Shown here piece after piece: positions 54,362 through 63,715 of a stretch of 64,000 nucleotides of DNA. Below the pieces are notes generated by a model. It saw only the letters and a program-made list of their open reading frames with translations, was not told the DNA's origin and did not search any database. The DNA comes from Enterobacter cancerogenus. Lineage in GTDB: Bacteria > Pseudomonadota > Gammaproteobacteria > Enterobacterales > Enterobacteriaceae. The position numbers were made by a program, and so were the translations under genes. The DNA lies in contig JRUP01000026.1 in the NCBI GenBank assembly GCA_000773965.1, forward strand, positions 186,001 through 250,000, written 5' to 3'. The first letter of the stretch is position 1. Each line of letters begins with the position of its first letter.

Positions 54362-55467
54362 CGGTTATCAGCGGTGTGGGCGGCAAGCTGCCCGCGGCCT
54401 TTTTGGTTGAGATGGAAGGTTATCGCCTGCTGTGGGATCTCGGCGCCGGTCCGCAACCCGGCGTGCGCCCGGATATCCGCGCCATCGGCCGGGTCGATGC
54501 GTTGTGTTTGACCCACTCGCATATCGATCACGCCGCCTCGCTCGACTGCTGGGCGCAAATCGGCTCACCGCCGGTCTATGCGACAGAACAAACCTGGTTG
54601 CAGTTGGCTAACGTCGCGGTGCCGATGTATGCGCGACGTTTGTTACCGCTACGCGGGCAAACGGCGATTGGCCCGTTGCATCTGTTTACTGGCCGCAGCG
54701 GCCATTCGCCGGGCTCGGTATGGTTCCATCTGCCGATTGCGGGTGGCATTACCTATATGGGCGACTGGAGCCGCGAAGCGCTGCTGTTGCCGTTTGACTG
54801 CCCGCCGTCGGCAAAACTATTAATCACGGATGCTTCTTACGGCGATCGCACGCAGCGGTTGTGCGAACAAATGGATGCACTGGCGATGGCCGCCACCCAC
54901 GGCGCGGTGGTTGCCGTGCCGGAACACGGTCGCGGCCCGGAAGTGGCTTTACAGCTCACCGCGCGTGGTCTGGCGGTTCAGCTCTGCCCACAAATTCGCA
55001 GTGAAGTTGCACAGCTGCTGGCGATGGACAAACTGCCTGCCACCACGGCACTGGGATTGGTGCGCTTGTTAAAGCAGCCGCAGCCGGAACAATGGCGGCC
55101 ATCTGATGTGGTTGTGGCGGCCGATGCGGTGGCCGACAGCGGTTTAGCCGCGCAGCTCAGTGCTCAGCCAGGCTTTAACCTGATCTTCAGCAGTCACGTT
55201 GCGCCCGGCACACGCGCAGCCAGGTTGCTGGCCGATCAGCAGGCACGCTGGCTACCGTGGAACGTCCATCCGCCGCTCGACGATCAACTGTGGTTAATTG
55301 AGAAAACCGCTGCCCAGCGCGTGATCCCGGCCTTTGTTGCGGCGGCAGAGTGCCCGATTTTAGCGACACGCGCGCCATTATGCTGGCAAGCGCATCTCCC
55401 CCTGCAATGCCATCTGGATAGTCCGCGTTTTCCCCAGGAGCAGCGTCAACGTAGCAGAATATATTGA
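54349..55467 (+). CDS. metallo-beta-lactamase-fold hydrolase, beta-CASP-like
   Basis: 372-aa cytosolic MBL-fold protein. Zinc motifs: THSHIDHAA (HxHxDH, about residue 52), GHSPGSVW and GDWSRE; then features like the beta-CASP branch of RNA/DNA nucleases (TDASYGDRTQ, VPEHGRGPEVALQL, SSHVAPGTRAARLL). It may be a phosphodiesterase acting on the imported compound, or a nuclease salvaging phosphate. ATG 54349 overlaps the permease stop by 13 nt, so it is translationally coupled. No signal peptide. Which substrate class is real cannot be told from sequence. Confidence 0.8.
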   Translation: MASLTVISGVGGKLPAAFLVEMEGYRLLWDLGAGPQPGVRPDIRAIGRVDALCLTHSHIDHAASLDCWAQIGSPPVYATEQTWLQLANVAVPMYARRLLPLRGQTAIGPLHLFTGRSGHSPGSVWFHLPIAGGITYMGDWSREALLLPFDCPPSAKLLITDASYGDRTQRLCEQMDALAMAATHGAVVAVPEHGRGPEVALQLTARGLAVQLCPQIRSEVAQLLAMDKLPATTALGLVRLLKQPQPEQWRPSDVVVAADAVADSGLAAQLSAQPGFNLIFSSHVAPGTRAARLLADQQARWLPWNVHPPLDDQLWLIEKTAAQRVIPAFVAAAECPILATRAPLCWQAHLPLQCHLDSPRFPQEQRQRSRIY

Positions 55468-55633
55468 GTATCCCGCTGAATGTTTTTTCGCCATTGCCGA
55501 TAACCTGACTACCAACTTTTGTCTGTGGACGATTAACGCTTGTCAGCGCTGCGCTTTTGCGTTTAAGTCTCCACGGTAATTAAGATTTTTCTTAAGAAGC
55601 AATTAATACCAGGCCAGCAATAGGCGAACAACA

Positions 55634-58477
55634 ATGAATAATAACTCTGACGTCATGTACCGGCTGCTGGTGCAGAGCGTGGTGGATTATGCCATTTACA
55701 TGCTCAAACCCGATGGCACCGTCGCCAACTGGAATGCAGGAGCGCAACGCGCCAAAGGTTATACGCCGGACGAAATCGTCGGCAAAAATTTTGCGCTGTT
55801 CTACAGCGAAGAAGATCGTAAAAACGGTGCGCCGCAGCGCGGGCTTTCAATAGCGACAGCGGTGGGGCGCTTCGAAACCGAAGGCTGGCGTTATCGTAAA
55901 GATGGCAGCGCCTTCTGGGCACATGTGGTGATTGATGCGATTCGCGACGACTTCGGCGAACTGCTGGGCTTTGCCAAAATCACTCGCGACTGCACGGTTC
56001 AGCAAGAACAGCAGCGCAAACAGCAGGAACAGGAGCAACGTTTCCGTTTATTAGTTGAAGGCGTAACGGACTACGCCATCTACATGCTTGATCTCGACGG
56101 TAACGTCGAAAACTGGAATGCCGGCGCGCAGCGTGCCAAAGGTTACGTGGCCGAAGAGATTGTTGGTCAGAACTTCTCACGCTTCTACAGTGCGGAGGAC
56201 CGCAAAAATCATATCCCAGAGAAAAACCTCAGCACCGCGTTCAAAACCGGGCGCTTTGAGGATGAAGGCTGGCGCTATCGTAAAGATGGCAGTGCGTTTT
56301 GGGCACATGTGATCATTGATGCGATTCGTGATGACTCACGCAACCTGATTGGCTACGCCAAAATCACCCGTGACTGCACCGAGCAGCGTGAGTTGCAGCG
56401 CAAACAGCAGGAGTACGAGAAAACCTTCCGACTGCTGGTTGAGGGTGTGACCGATTACGCCATCTATATGCTGGATCTGCAGGGCCGCGTAGTGAACTGG
56501 AACGCCGGGGCACAGCGCGCCAAAGGCTATCTTTCCGAGGAGATTGTCGGCCAGCATTTCTCGGTGTTCTACAGTTCACAGGAACGCATCGCCAACACGC
56601 CGGAAGCCAACCTGGGTATCGCGCTGAAAACCGGTCGCTTCGAAGATGAGGGCTGGCGCTATCGTAAAGATGGCTCGGCGTTCTGGGCGCATGTGGTGAT
56701 CGATGCCATCCACAATGAAGATGGCAAGATGATCGGTTTCGCTAAAATCACGCGTGATGTCACCGAACGTCGTGAGAATGAACAGCAGCTACTGCGCGCG
56801 CGGGATCTGGCGCAGGCGCAGAGCGCTAAGATGTCTGAGCTGTCTGGTTTCCTCGATACCATCATCGCTAACATTCCGTCTTGCGTGATTGTTGAAGACG
56901 CCATCAGCCGCGAGATTTTGATGGTCAATGACAAAGCCGAGCAGCTGTTTGGTGTTAGTAAGTCCTTGATTATGCATAAGCGTCCGCATGAGTGTATGTC
57001 GGCGGAGCTGAGCGACTATTTCAATAGCCTGGCGGATATTGCGCTGCGCAGTGAAGGCATTCATTCGCGCGAGCAGCTGCTGCTGACCGCAGGCGGCGAT
57101 CGTATTCTGCATACCCGCGCCACCACCATCAGTGGCAAAGATATGCGTCAGAACTACGTGATGCTGATTGTTGAGGACGTTACCGATCAGCGTGAAGCCG
57201 ATGCGCGTATTCACCACATGGCGCACCACGATAACCTCACCAGCCTGCCAAACCGTATTCTGTTCCGGCAGAAGCTGAGTGAAGCGCTGCGCCAGGATAA
57301 TCAACACCATGCGCTGAGCGCCACGCTGTGTCTGGATCTCGATAACTTCAAGAACGTTAACGATGCGCTGGGCCATCAGATTGGTGACGATCTGCTGCGC
57401 GTGGTGGCAAAACGCTTGCGCAGTGCGCTGCGCGACCATGACACGCTGGCGCGTATTGGCGGCGATGAGTTTGCTATCGTGCTGCCGAATATCAATAACG
57501 CGCAGGAAGCGGCGGTGGTGGCTCAGCGCCTGATCGAAGCGATCCGTCCGCCTATCAACGTTGAAGGGCACAACCTTTCCGTTGGGCTGAGCGTGGGCAT
57601 TGCGTTGACGTCACAGGTCACCAACACGCCTGAGCACATGCTGCGCTGTGCGGATATGGCGTTGTACGAAGCCAAACGCAACGGACGTAACCGCTATGAA
57701 CACTTCACCATGGAAATGGATGATGTGGCGCGCAGTCGCCGCGTGATTGAAAACGATCTGCGTGAGGCAATCACCGGGCGTCAGCTGAAACTCTACTATC
57801 AGCCGATCACCAATGAGGACGAAATCATTGGTTATGAAGCGCTGATGCGCTGGCACCATCCGGTTAAGGGCTTGATCATGCCGAATGATTTTATCCCGAT
57901 TGCCGAAGAGACCGGGCTTATCCATATGCTGGGCGCTTATGCGCTGTATGAAGCCTGCCGCGAGGCGCAGAGTTGGGGCACCGAGCAGTCTGTGTCGGTT
58001 AACCTGTCGCCGCTGCAGTTCAAGAACAGCTCGCTGGTGTCGGTGGTGGAAGGTGCGTTGCGTGAATCCGGGCTGGCTCCGCACCGCCTCGAGGTGGAGA
58101 TCACGGAATCGGTACTGCTGGATGACACCCTGGGCAATATCCGCACCCTGCAAAGCCTGAAGGCGATTGGCGTGCAGATTGCGCTGGATGATTTCGGTAC
58201 CGGCTATTCATCGCTGAGTTATCTGCGATCCTTCCCGTTCGACAAGATCAAAATCGACAAGTCGTTTATCAACGATATGGGTGACAGTCGCGAAGCGCTG
58301 GCGATTATCCGGGCGATCACCGGCATGAGCCGCAGTCTGGATATTCAGATCACCGCCGAAGGGGTGGAGAGCAGCGAGCAATTCGCCAAGCTGCGTGAAG
58401 AGGGTTGTACCTTATTCCAGGGCTATTTCTTTGGCCGCCCGCAGCCTTCAGAACTGCGTCTGAAAGAGCTGGAGTAA
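55634..58477 (+). CDS. triple-PAS GGDEF-EAL cyclic-di-GMP protein
   Basis: 947-aa soluble regulator. Three almost identical PAS domains repeat every 128 residues (starting at about 10, 138 and 266; each with WNAGAQRAKGY and EGWRYRKDGSAFWAHV), joined by glutamine-rich helical linkers, then a different fourth PAS (about 400-520), GGDEF (RIGGDEFAIVL at about 608) and EAL (YEALMRWHHP at about 734). The RxxD inhibitory site (RDHD) precedes GGDEF. EAL residues are intact (NLSPLQF, EITES, DDFGTGYSSL, KIDKSF, AEGVES). Both activities are therefore possible. Monocistronic, in the + orientation after the ABC/MBL operon. Confidence 0.9.
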   Translation: MNNNSDVMYRLLVQSVVDYAIYMLKPDGTVANWNAGAQRAKGYTPDEIVGKNFALFYSEEDRKNGAPQRGLSIATAVGRFETEGWRYRKDGSAFWAHVVIDAIRDDFGELLGFAKITRDCTVQQEQQRKQQEQEQRFRLLVEGVTDYAIYMLDLDGNVENWNAGAQRAKGYVAEEIVGQNFSRFYSAEDRKNHIPEKNLSTAFKTGRFEDEGWRYRKDGSAFWAHVIIDAIRDDSRNLIGYAKITRDCTEQRELQRKQQEYEKTFRLLVEGVTDYAIYMLDLQGRVVNWNAGAQRAKGYLSEEIVGQHFSVFYSSQERIANTPEANLGIALKTGRFEDEGWRYRKDGSAFWAHVVIDAIHNEDGKMIGFAKITRDVTERRENEQQLLRARDLAQAQSAKMSELSGFLDTIIANIPSCVIVEDAISREILMVNDKAEQLFGVSKSLIMHKRPHECMSAELSDYFNSLADIALRSEGIHSREQLLLTAGGDRILHTRATTISGKDMRQNYVMLIVEDVTDQREADARIHHMAHHDNLTSLPNRILFRQKLSEALRQDNQHHALSATLCLDLDNFKNVNDALGHQIGDDLLRVVAKRLRSALRDHDTLARIGGDEFAIVLPNINNAQEAAVVAQRLIEAIRPPINVEGHNLSVGLSVGIALTSQVTNTPEHMLRCADMALYEAKRNGRNRYEHFTMEMDDVARSRRVIENDLREAITGRQLKLYYQPITNEDEIIGYEALMRWHHPVKGLIMPNDFIPIAEETGLIHMLGAYALYEACREAQSWGTEQSVSVNLSPLQFKNSSLVSVVEGALRESGLAPHRLEVEITESVLLDDTLGNIRTLQSLKAIGVQIALDDFGTGYSSLSYLRSFPFDKIKIDKSFINDMGDSREALAIIRAITGMSRSLDIQITAEGVESSEQFAKLREEGCTLFQGYFFGRPQPSELRLKELE
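55661..56812 (+). repeat. threefold 384-bp in-gene repeat (PAS units)
   Basis: The segment encoding RLLV...ITRD recurs at 384-bp spacing (R codons at 55661, 56045 and 56429). The units share long protein identity but differ at many silent positions, so the duplication is not fresh. The fixed spacing implies constraint on linker length. Confidence 0.8.
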
Positions 58478-58599
58478 GCGGTCGCCATGTATGGCGATGC
58501 GACAACGCAGGGGGCGCATTGATGCGCTCCTGGTTGAGTCTATGTTCCTGATCGTTTGTACGCTCGTCGCCATCTAAGCGTACGATTTCAGCATAAAAA

Positions 58600-58622
58600 A
58601 ACGCCCGGCATTGCCGGGCGTT
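58600..58622 (-). terminator. terminator between the PAS gene and ftnA
   Basis: 10-bp stem AACGCCCGGC/GCCGGGCGTT with a three-base loop. On the minus strand a run of seven T follows, a classical terminator for ftnA; on the plus strand TTGTGTTTTC follows and may serve the PAS gene too. Confidence 0.85.
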
Positions 58623-58648
58623 GTGTTTTCAGCTGTGTGACGTCTTTA

Positions 58649-59158
58649 TTATGACTGGCCGTGGCCTTCGACGTTCATGCGGCCCAGGTCTTTGTCCACC
58701 AGGAACAGGCCTTCGCCTTTATTGCCCACCAGCGCCAGTTTATCCAGTACGGTTTTGAACAGCTTCTCTTCTTCGTGCTGCTCAGCCACATACCACTGCA
58801 GGAAGTTGAAGGTTGAATAGTCCTGAGATATCAACGCGGTGTGTACCAGGTCGTTGATGCGCTGCGTGATCAGCTGCTCATGCTTCAGCGCTTCTTCAAG
58901 CACGTCATTCAGTGAGTTCCAGCTAACGGCAGGGGCGGCAATGCTGCCCAGCACCGGCAGAGAACCGGCATCGCTAACGTAATCGAACAAGCGCTGCATG
59001 TGCTCCATCTCTTCGCGAGAATGCATCTTCAGGAAAGAGGCAGCACCTTCAAAACCTTTGTCGCTGCACCATGCGCTCATCTGCAGATACAGGTTGGCAG
59101 AGAAGAATTCGAGGTTCAGTTGATCGTTCAGGCGAGAGGTCATTTCAGCAGTTAACAT
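58649..59158 (-). CDS. ftnA: non-haem ferritin FtnA
   Basis: 169-aa ferritin, forming 24-mer shells that oxidise and store iron. Ferroxidase ligands are visible (NLEFFSANLYLQM with Glu17; HSREEMEHMQRLFDYV with Glu50 and His53; FLQWYVAEQHEEE with Glu94/Glu127/Gln130 equivalents). Close to E. coli FtnA. Monocistronic; the 59159-59396 region upstream is AT-rich and holds its promoter. Confidence 0.94.
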   Translation of the reverse strand: MLTAEMTSRLNDQLNLEFFSANLYLQMSAWCSDKGFEGAASFLKMHSREEMEHMQRLFDYVSDAGSLPVLGSIAAPAVSWNSLNDVLEEALKHEQLITQRINDLVHTALISQDYSTFNFLQWYVAEQHEEEKLFKTVLDKLALVGNKGEGLFLVDKDLGRMNVEGHGQS

Positions 59159-59396
59159 GGCTGAGTCCTTTTTAATTTGTCAGGTGAAGTACGGTGAATT
59201 ATGCATCAATCTATACTTTTTTGTGAAGGCTTTTTCGACAAAAAGTTGAAATTATCTTATTGATTGTAAATGGAATTATTTCATTTATTGAATGCGAAGA
59301 GTTCTCAGTTTTGACTCATTTTCATTCACGCTGGATTGATTATAGCCGTACATCGGCGGATGCTGTGATGAGCCTTTACTTGTCAGGAGCTTAGCG

Positions 59397-60500
59397 GTGT
59401 CGAACGTATTAGATCATTACCATTACCTGCATGAAATCCCGGAACTGGGATTCGAAGAATTCAAAACTTCCGCCTATATCGCCGACCAGCTTGAGCAGGC
59501 TGGCATCAGGGTGACGCGCGGCATCAATCACACCACAGGCATCGTGGCGGAAATTGATAGCGGCGTGCCGGGCCCAGTACTGGCGCTTCGTGCAGATATG
59601 GATGCACTGGGCCACATCATTAACGGCGTCGCCTGTGCACGCCATACCTGCGGCCACGATGGGCACTCTTCGGTGGTGCTGACGGCGGCACAGGAGTTGC
59701 TGAAAGAGGGTGCGATCAAGCGCGGCAAGCTTAAGCTGCTGTTCCAGCCTGCGGAAGAACTCGGTGCGGGTGCGTTATCGATGATTGAGGGCGGTGCGCT
59801 GGAGGATGTCGAGATGATCCTCGGTTTCCATGTGCGTCCACTGGAAGAGTGCCATGTCGGACAAGCCACGCCAGCCGTGCTTTATTCGGCGTGCAGTACG
59901 CTGGAAGCGACAATTAAAGGTGTGCCTGCACATGCCGCGCGCCCACATTTGGGTGTCAATGCGCTGGATGCCGCAGTACAAGCGGTTCAGGCGGTGAACA
60001 GTATCCATCTGGCGCCGGGTCTGACATGGAGCGTGAAAGCCACCCGCTTCCTGTGTGATGCGGGCGTGACCAACTCCGTGCCGGATGAGGCGCGCGTGGT
60101 GTGGGATCTGCGTTCGCAGGAGAACGCACCGATGGAGGTGCTGAAACAAAAAGTGACGCAGGCGATACAGCACAGCGTGGCTGCATTGGGTGCGAGCGCT
60201 GAAGTGGTGGTGTTGAAAGAGATGCCGGCGGCGGAGATTCACGAAGAGGCCACTGCGGTGATCCGGGCGGCCATCGTCGATGTACTGGGGGAAGAAGGGC
60301 TGCTCGACACCAAATCCACGCCAGGCAGTGAAGACTTCTTCTACTACCCGGTGAAAAGACCGCAGGTGAAAGCCGGTTTCTGGGGGCTGGGTACCAATCT
60401 GGTGCCGGGCCTGCATCATCCTGATATGCGTTTTGAACTGAGTTCGCTGGAGATTGGGGTGAAGATCTTTAAGGCGGCAGTGGTGCGCGTATTGGGTTAG
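59397..60500 (+). CDS. M20 family amidohydrolase
   Basis: 367-aa metallopeptidase of the M20D aminoacylase/IAA-amino-acid hydrolase group. Metal-binding motifs: ARHTCGHDGHSS (about 82-93), QPAEELGAGA and GFHVRPLEE, plus a late SEDF. It probably removes an acyl group from an N-acyl amino acid or similar amide in the cytosol. The start is GTG at 59397 with AGGAGC upstream. Length is slightly short for the family (about 380-390). Neighbours do not indicate the substrate. Confidence 0.85.
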   Translation: MSNVLDHYHYLHEIPELGFEEFKTSAYIADQLEQAGIRVTRGINHTTGIVAEIDSGVPGPVLALRADMDALGHIINGVACARHTCGHDGHSSVVLTAAQELLKEGAIKRGKLKLLFQPAEELGAGALSMIEGGALEDVEMILGFHVRPLEECHVGQATPAVLYSACSTLEATIKGVPAHAARPHLGVNALDAAVQAVQAVNSIHLAPGLTWSVKATRFLCDAGVTNSVPDEARVVWDLRSQENAPMEVLKQKVTQAIQHSVAALGASAEVVVLKEMPAAEIHEEATAVIRAAIVDVLGEEGLLDTKSTPGSEDFFYYPVKRPQVKAGFWGLGTNLVPGLHHPDMRFELSSLEIGVKIFKAAVVRVLG

Positions 60501-60512
60501 TCGTGTGTCGTT

Positions 60513-60619
60513 TCCCACACCCCAGCCTCTCCCGCAAATGGGCGAGGCTGTAACCCTGAATGAAAGCCTCGCTCGAGCAGTCTCTTCCTCTCGCTTGCAG
60601 GAAAGCGGCAGGGCGAGGG
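60513..60619. repeat. intergenic palindromic repeat, copy 2
   Basis: GC-rich element bounded by CACCCCAGCC and GGGCGAGGGTG, with internal inverted repeat AGCCTCtCCC...GGGcGAGGCT. It resembles the element at 41416-41469. No gene is supported between 60501 and 60844; the prfC promoter must lie in its distal part. Confidence 0.5.
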
Positions 60620-60844
60620 TGTACACAGGTTCCATCCCGCGATTTCCCCGCCTGCTGAAATATTGTATGCTATGCCGCCTTAATGCTGACTGGATAACCG
60701 GACTGCCGCCAATGTAGATCGCGCACATCTTGCTGTGAACTGACGCCACTGCGTCACCATTGGTTCCGTTATCCCCCGGCTTTGCCCGGAACGATTTATT
60801 CGCAGCGCGCCGCCCGCGCGTTGCCCTTGAAGAAGAATTCACAC

Positions 60845-62434
60845 ATGTCTATTGCTTCCTTTTTAGATGAAGTGGCGCGCCGCCGTACGTTTGCGATCAT
60901 CTCGCACCCGGATGCCGGTAAAACCACCATTACCGAAAAAGTGCTGCTGTTCGGGCAGGCGATCCAAACCGCCGGTACCGTCAAAGGCCGCGGCTCCAGC
61001 CAGCATGCTAAGTCTGACTGGATGGAGATGGAGAAACAACGTGGTATCTCCATCACCACCTCGGTGATGCAATTCCCGTATCGCGACAGTCTGGTGAACC
61101 TGCTGGATACCCCAGGGCACGAAGACTTCTCTGAAGATACCTACCGTACGCTGACGGCGGTTGACTGCTGTTTGATGGTGATCGATGCCGCGAAGGGTGT
61201 TGAAGATCGTACCCGTAAGCTGATGGAAGTGACCCGTCTGCGCGATACGCCGATCATCACCTTTATGAACAAACTTGACCGTGACATCCGCGATCCGATG
61301 GAACTGCTGGATGAAGTTGAGAGCGAGCTGAAGATTGCCTGCGCGCCAATCACCTGGCCGATTGGCTGCGGTAAGCTGTTCAAGGGCGTGTATCACCTCT
61401 ACAAAGATGAAACTTACCTGTATCAAACCGGTAAGGGCCATACCATTCAGGATGTGCGCATCGTTAAAGGTCTGGCGAACCCGGATCTCGACGCGGCGGT
61501 CGGTGAAGACCTGGCACAGCAACTGCGTGATGAGCTGGAACTGGTGCAGGGCGCGTCCCACGAGTTCGATCAGGAGCTGTTCCTGAGCGGTGAAATTACC
61601 CCGGTGTTCTTCGGCACCGCACTGGGTAACTTCGGCGTCGATCATATGCTCGATGGCTTAGTGGCCTGGGCACCGACGCCGATGCCACGTAAAACCGATG
61701 CGCGTCTGGTGGAATCCAGCGAGGAGAAATTCAGCGGCTTCGTGTTTAAGATCCAGGCGAATATGGATCCGAAACACCGTGACCGTGTTGCCTTCATGCG
61801 TGTGGTTTCTGGCAAGTATGAGAAAGGCATGAAGCTGCGCCAGGTGCGTACTGGCAAAGACGTGGTGATCTCGGATGCATTGACCTTTATGGCCGGCGAC
61901 CGCTCGCACGTTGAAGAAGCCTATCCGGGCGATATCATCGGCTTGCACAACCACGGCACCATCCAGATCGGCGACACCTTTACCCAGGGTGAAAACATGA
62001 AGTTCACCGGTATTCCGAACTTCGCGCCTGAGCTGTTCCGTCGTATCCGTCTGCGCGATCCACTGAAGCAGAAACAGCTGCTGAAAGGTCTGGTTCAGCT
62101 GTCGGAAGAGGGCGCGGTGCAGGTGTTCCGCCCGGTGCACAACAACGATCTGATCGTGGGTGCGGTCGGTGTGCTGCAGTTTGAAGTGGTTGTGGCGCGT
62201 CTGAAAAGCGAATACAACGTTGAAGCGATTTATGAAGCCATCAACGTCGCGACTGCCCGCTGGGTTGAATGCAACGATGCGAAGAAATTCGACGATTTCC
62301 AGCGCAAAAACGAAGTGAACCTGGCGCTGGATGGCGGTGATAACCTCACTTACATCGCCCCGACCATGGTGAACCTCAACATCACCCAGGAACGCTATCC
62401 TGACGTGACGTTCCGCAAAACGCGCGAACACTAA
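60845..62434 (+). CDS. prfC: peptide chain release factor 3
   Basis: 529-aa translational GTPase that recycles RF1/RF2 from the ribosome after termination. G motifs: SHPDAGKTT (P-loop), DTPGHEDF, and NKLDRD. Domain II and III follow ([29 protein letters not shown]). ATG 60845 gives the standard [10 protein letters not shown] start; the upstream open frame from 60782 is not needed. prfC-osmY is the E. coli gene order. Confidence 0.96.
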   Translation: MSIASFLDEVARRRTFAIISHPDAGKTTITEKVLLFGQAIQTAGTVKGRGSSQHAKSDWMEMEKQRGISITTSVMQFPYRDSLVNLLDTPGHEDFSEDTYRTLTAVDCCLMVIDAAKGVEDRTRKLMEVTRLRDTPIITFMNKLDRDIRDPMELLDEVESELKIACAPITWPIGCGKLFKGVYHLYKDETYLYQTGKGHTIQDVRIVKGLANPDLDAAVGEDLAQQLRDELELVQGASHEFDQELFLSGEITPVFFGTALGNFGVDHMLDGLVAWAPTPMPRKTDARLVESSEEKFSGFVFKIQANMDPKHRDRVAFMRVVSGKYEKGMKLRQVRTGKDVVISDALTFMAGDRSHVEEAYPGDIIGLHNHGTIQIGDTFTQGENMKFTGIPNFAPELFRRIRLRDPLKQKQLLKGLVQLSEEGAVQVFRPVHNNDLIVGAVGVLQFEVVVARLKSEYNVEAIYEAINVATARWVECNDAKKFDDFQRKNEVNLALDGGDNLTYIAPTMVNLNITQERYPDVTFRKTREH

Positions 62435-62449
62435 TCCCGCCTCAAATCT

Positions 62450-62478
62450 GGGCCAGTGATTTTCACTGGCCCTGTTTT
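62450..62478 (+). terminator. terminator after prfC
   Basis: Perfect 10-bp stem GGGCCAGTGA/TCACTGGCCC with a TTT loop, followed by TGTTTTT. Confidence 0.88.
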
Positions 62479-62692
62479 TATCCTACAGACTGTTCCTATT
62501 TGCGCTGCGTTTATCGCTTTTTGGCGAGATATCAACCACAAAAGCCAGCAAAACCTGTAATCCCTACTATGATTATCCTGTCGGACGAGAAAAGAGACCT
62601 CTGGTTTCATTACGTCCATCAATGCAGCAACGCCGTTTGTTGCTGGCGCATTCGCAGTTGCGAGTGAGTTAACTGATAGAAGGATGATATCG

Positions 62693-63280
62693 ATGAATAA
62701 GACTAAGATTGCCAAAACCCTGATTGCTGCTCTGGCCTCTACTGCCCTGATGGGCGGCGCGGCGTTTGCTGCGGATACCAGCAGCACGGGTTCTAAAATC
62801 GATAGTTCTATGAAAAAAGTCGATGGTTTTATGGATGACAGCGGCATCACCGCCAAGGCCAAAGCGGCACTGGTGGATGATGAAGCGATTAAAAGTACGG
62901 ATATCTCAGTGAAAACGCATCAGGGCGTGGTCACGTTGAGCGGCTTTGTCGCTTCGCAGGATCAGGCGGAAAAAGCCGTCGCGCTGGTGCAAAAAGTTGA
63001 GGGTGTGAAATCCGTCAGTGACAAACTGCACGTTAAAGACAGCAAAGAGACCACACTGAAAGGTTATGCGGGGGATACCGCAACCACCAGTGAAATCAAA
63101 GCTAAGCTTTTAGCAGATGACATTGTGCCATCGCGCAACGTGAAGGTGGAAACCACCGATGGCGTGGTGCAGTTATCAGGAGAAGTGGCGAACCAGGCAC
63201 AGTCCGATCGTGCTGAGAAAATCGCCAAAGCCATTGAAGGCGTCAAAAGCGTGAAGAATGACCTGAAGGTGAAATCTTAA
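62693..63280 (+). CDS. osmY: osmotically inducible periplasmic protein OsmY
   Basis: 195-aa periplasmic protein of two BON domains (about 50-120 and 130-195, each with the glycine-containing VTLSGFVA and VQLSGEVA strands), after a signal peptide (cleavage after AFA near residue 26). It acts as a periplasmic chaperone-like stress protein, RpoS controlled in E. coli. ATG 62693 has AGGA at 62681-62684; an ATG at 62684 in frame overlaps it. Confidence 0.93.
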   Translation: MNKTKIAKTLIAALASTALMGGAAFAADTSSTGSKIDSSMKKVDGFMDDSGITAKAKAALVDDEAIKSTDISVKTHQGVVTLSGFVASQDQAEKAVALVQKVEGVKSVSDKLHVKDSKETTLKGYAGDTATTSEIKAKLLADDIVPSRNVKVETTDGVVQLSGEVANQAQSDRAEKIAKAIEGVKSVKNDLKVKS

Positions 63281-63291
63281 CGCGAGCGAAG

Positions 63292-63313
63292 CGGCACTGT
63301 TTCGGTGCCGTTT
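63292..63313 (+). terminator. probable terminator after osmY
   Basis: CGGCAC (63292-63297) and GTGCCG (63305-63310) with a seven-base loop, then TTTCGTAATA. Moderate strength. Confidence 0.5.
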
Positions 63314-63375
63314 CGTAATAAAAACAATGTTGTATGAATAAGCAGTTCGATTTTCACTACGGTAAGGAGAGGCTT

Positions 63376-63537
63376 ATGTTTCGTTGGGGTATTATCTTTC
63401 TGGTCATCGCTCTGATTGCTGCAGCGTTAGGTTTCGGCGGTCTGGCGGGTACGGCAGCATGGGCAGCTAAAATTGTCTTCATTGTCGGTATTATTCTGTT
63501 CCTCGTAAGCCTGTTTACCGGGCGTAAACGACCCTGA
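63376..63537 (+). CDS. ytjA: YtjA/DUF1328 small membrane protein
   Basis: 53-aa protein with two hydrophobic helices ([20 protein letters not shown], then [16 protein letters not shown]) and a basic tail GRKRP. It is near identical to E. coli YtjA. Function unknown; probably an inner-membrane stress protein linked to osmY by synteny. ATG 63376 fits the family; the frame open from 63334 adds 14 unsupported residues. GGAGAGG precedes it. Confidence 0.92.
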   Translation: MFRWGIIFLVIALIAAALGFGGLAGTAAWAAKIVFIVGIILFLVSLFTGRKRP

Positions 63538-63684
63538 CCGATTGCGTTAACACAACGCTAACCCGCGAGTCACTAAAGCGGAGACCAGTCATTTGCGGCA
63601 TAATAGGCAGCCGCACCGATTGCACGATGCAATAGGTCAGGGAATGACAATGACTGGTTCTCCGGGATGCTGCCGTCTGCGGCT

Positions 63685-63708
63685 CCCTCAGAGCAGGAAA
63701 ACTGAGGG
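63685..63708 (+). promoter_or_regulatory. hairpin covering the yjjU Shine-Dalgarno
   Basis: CCCTCAG (63685-63691) pairs with CTGAGGG (63702-63708); the right arm contains most of the GAGGGA ribosome site (63704-63709) of the yjjU start at 63716. Folding would hide the site. Confidence 0.4.
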
Positions 63709-63715
63709 ACATCCA

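Noticed and set aside
55661..56812. Triple PAS repeat as an assembly artefact
   Set aside because: The copies differ at many silent and some replacement positions, so they are true diverged duplicates.
60782..60844. 21-residue N-terminal extension of prfC from a TTG
   Set aside because: RF3 proteins start at [14 protein letters not shown] sequence; the extension has no similarity or ribosome site.
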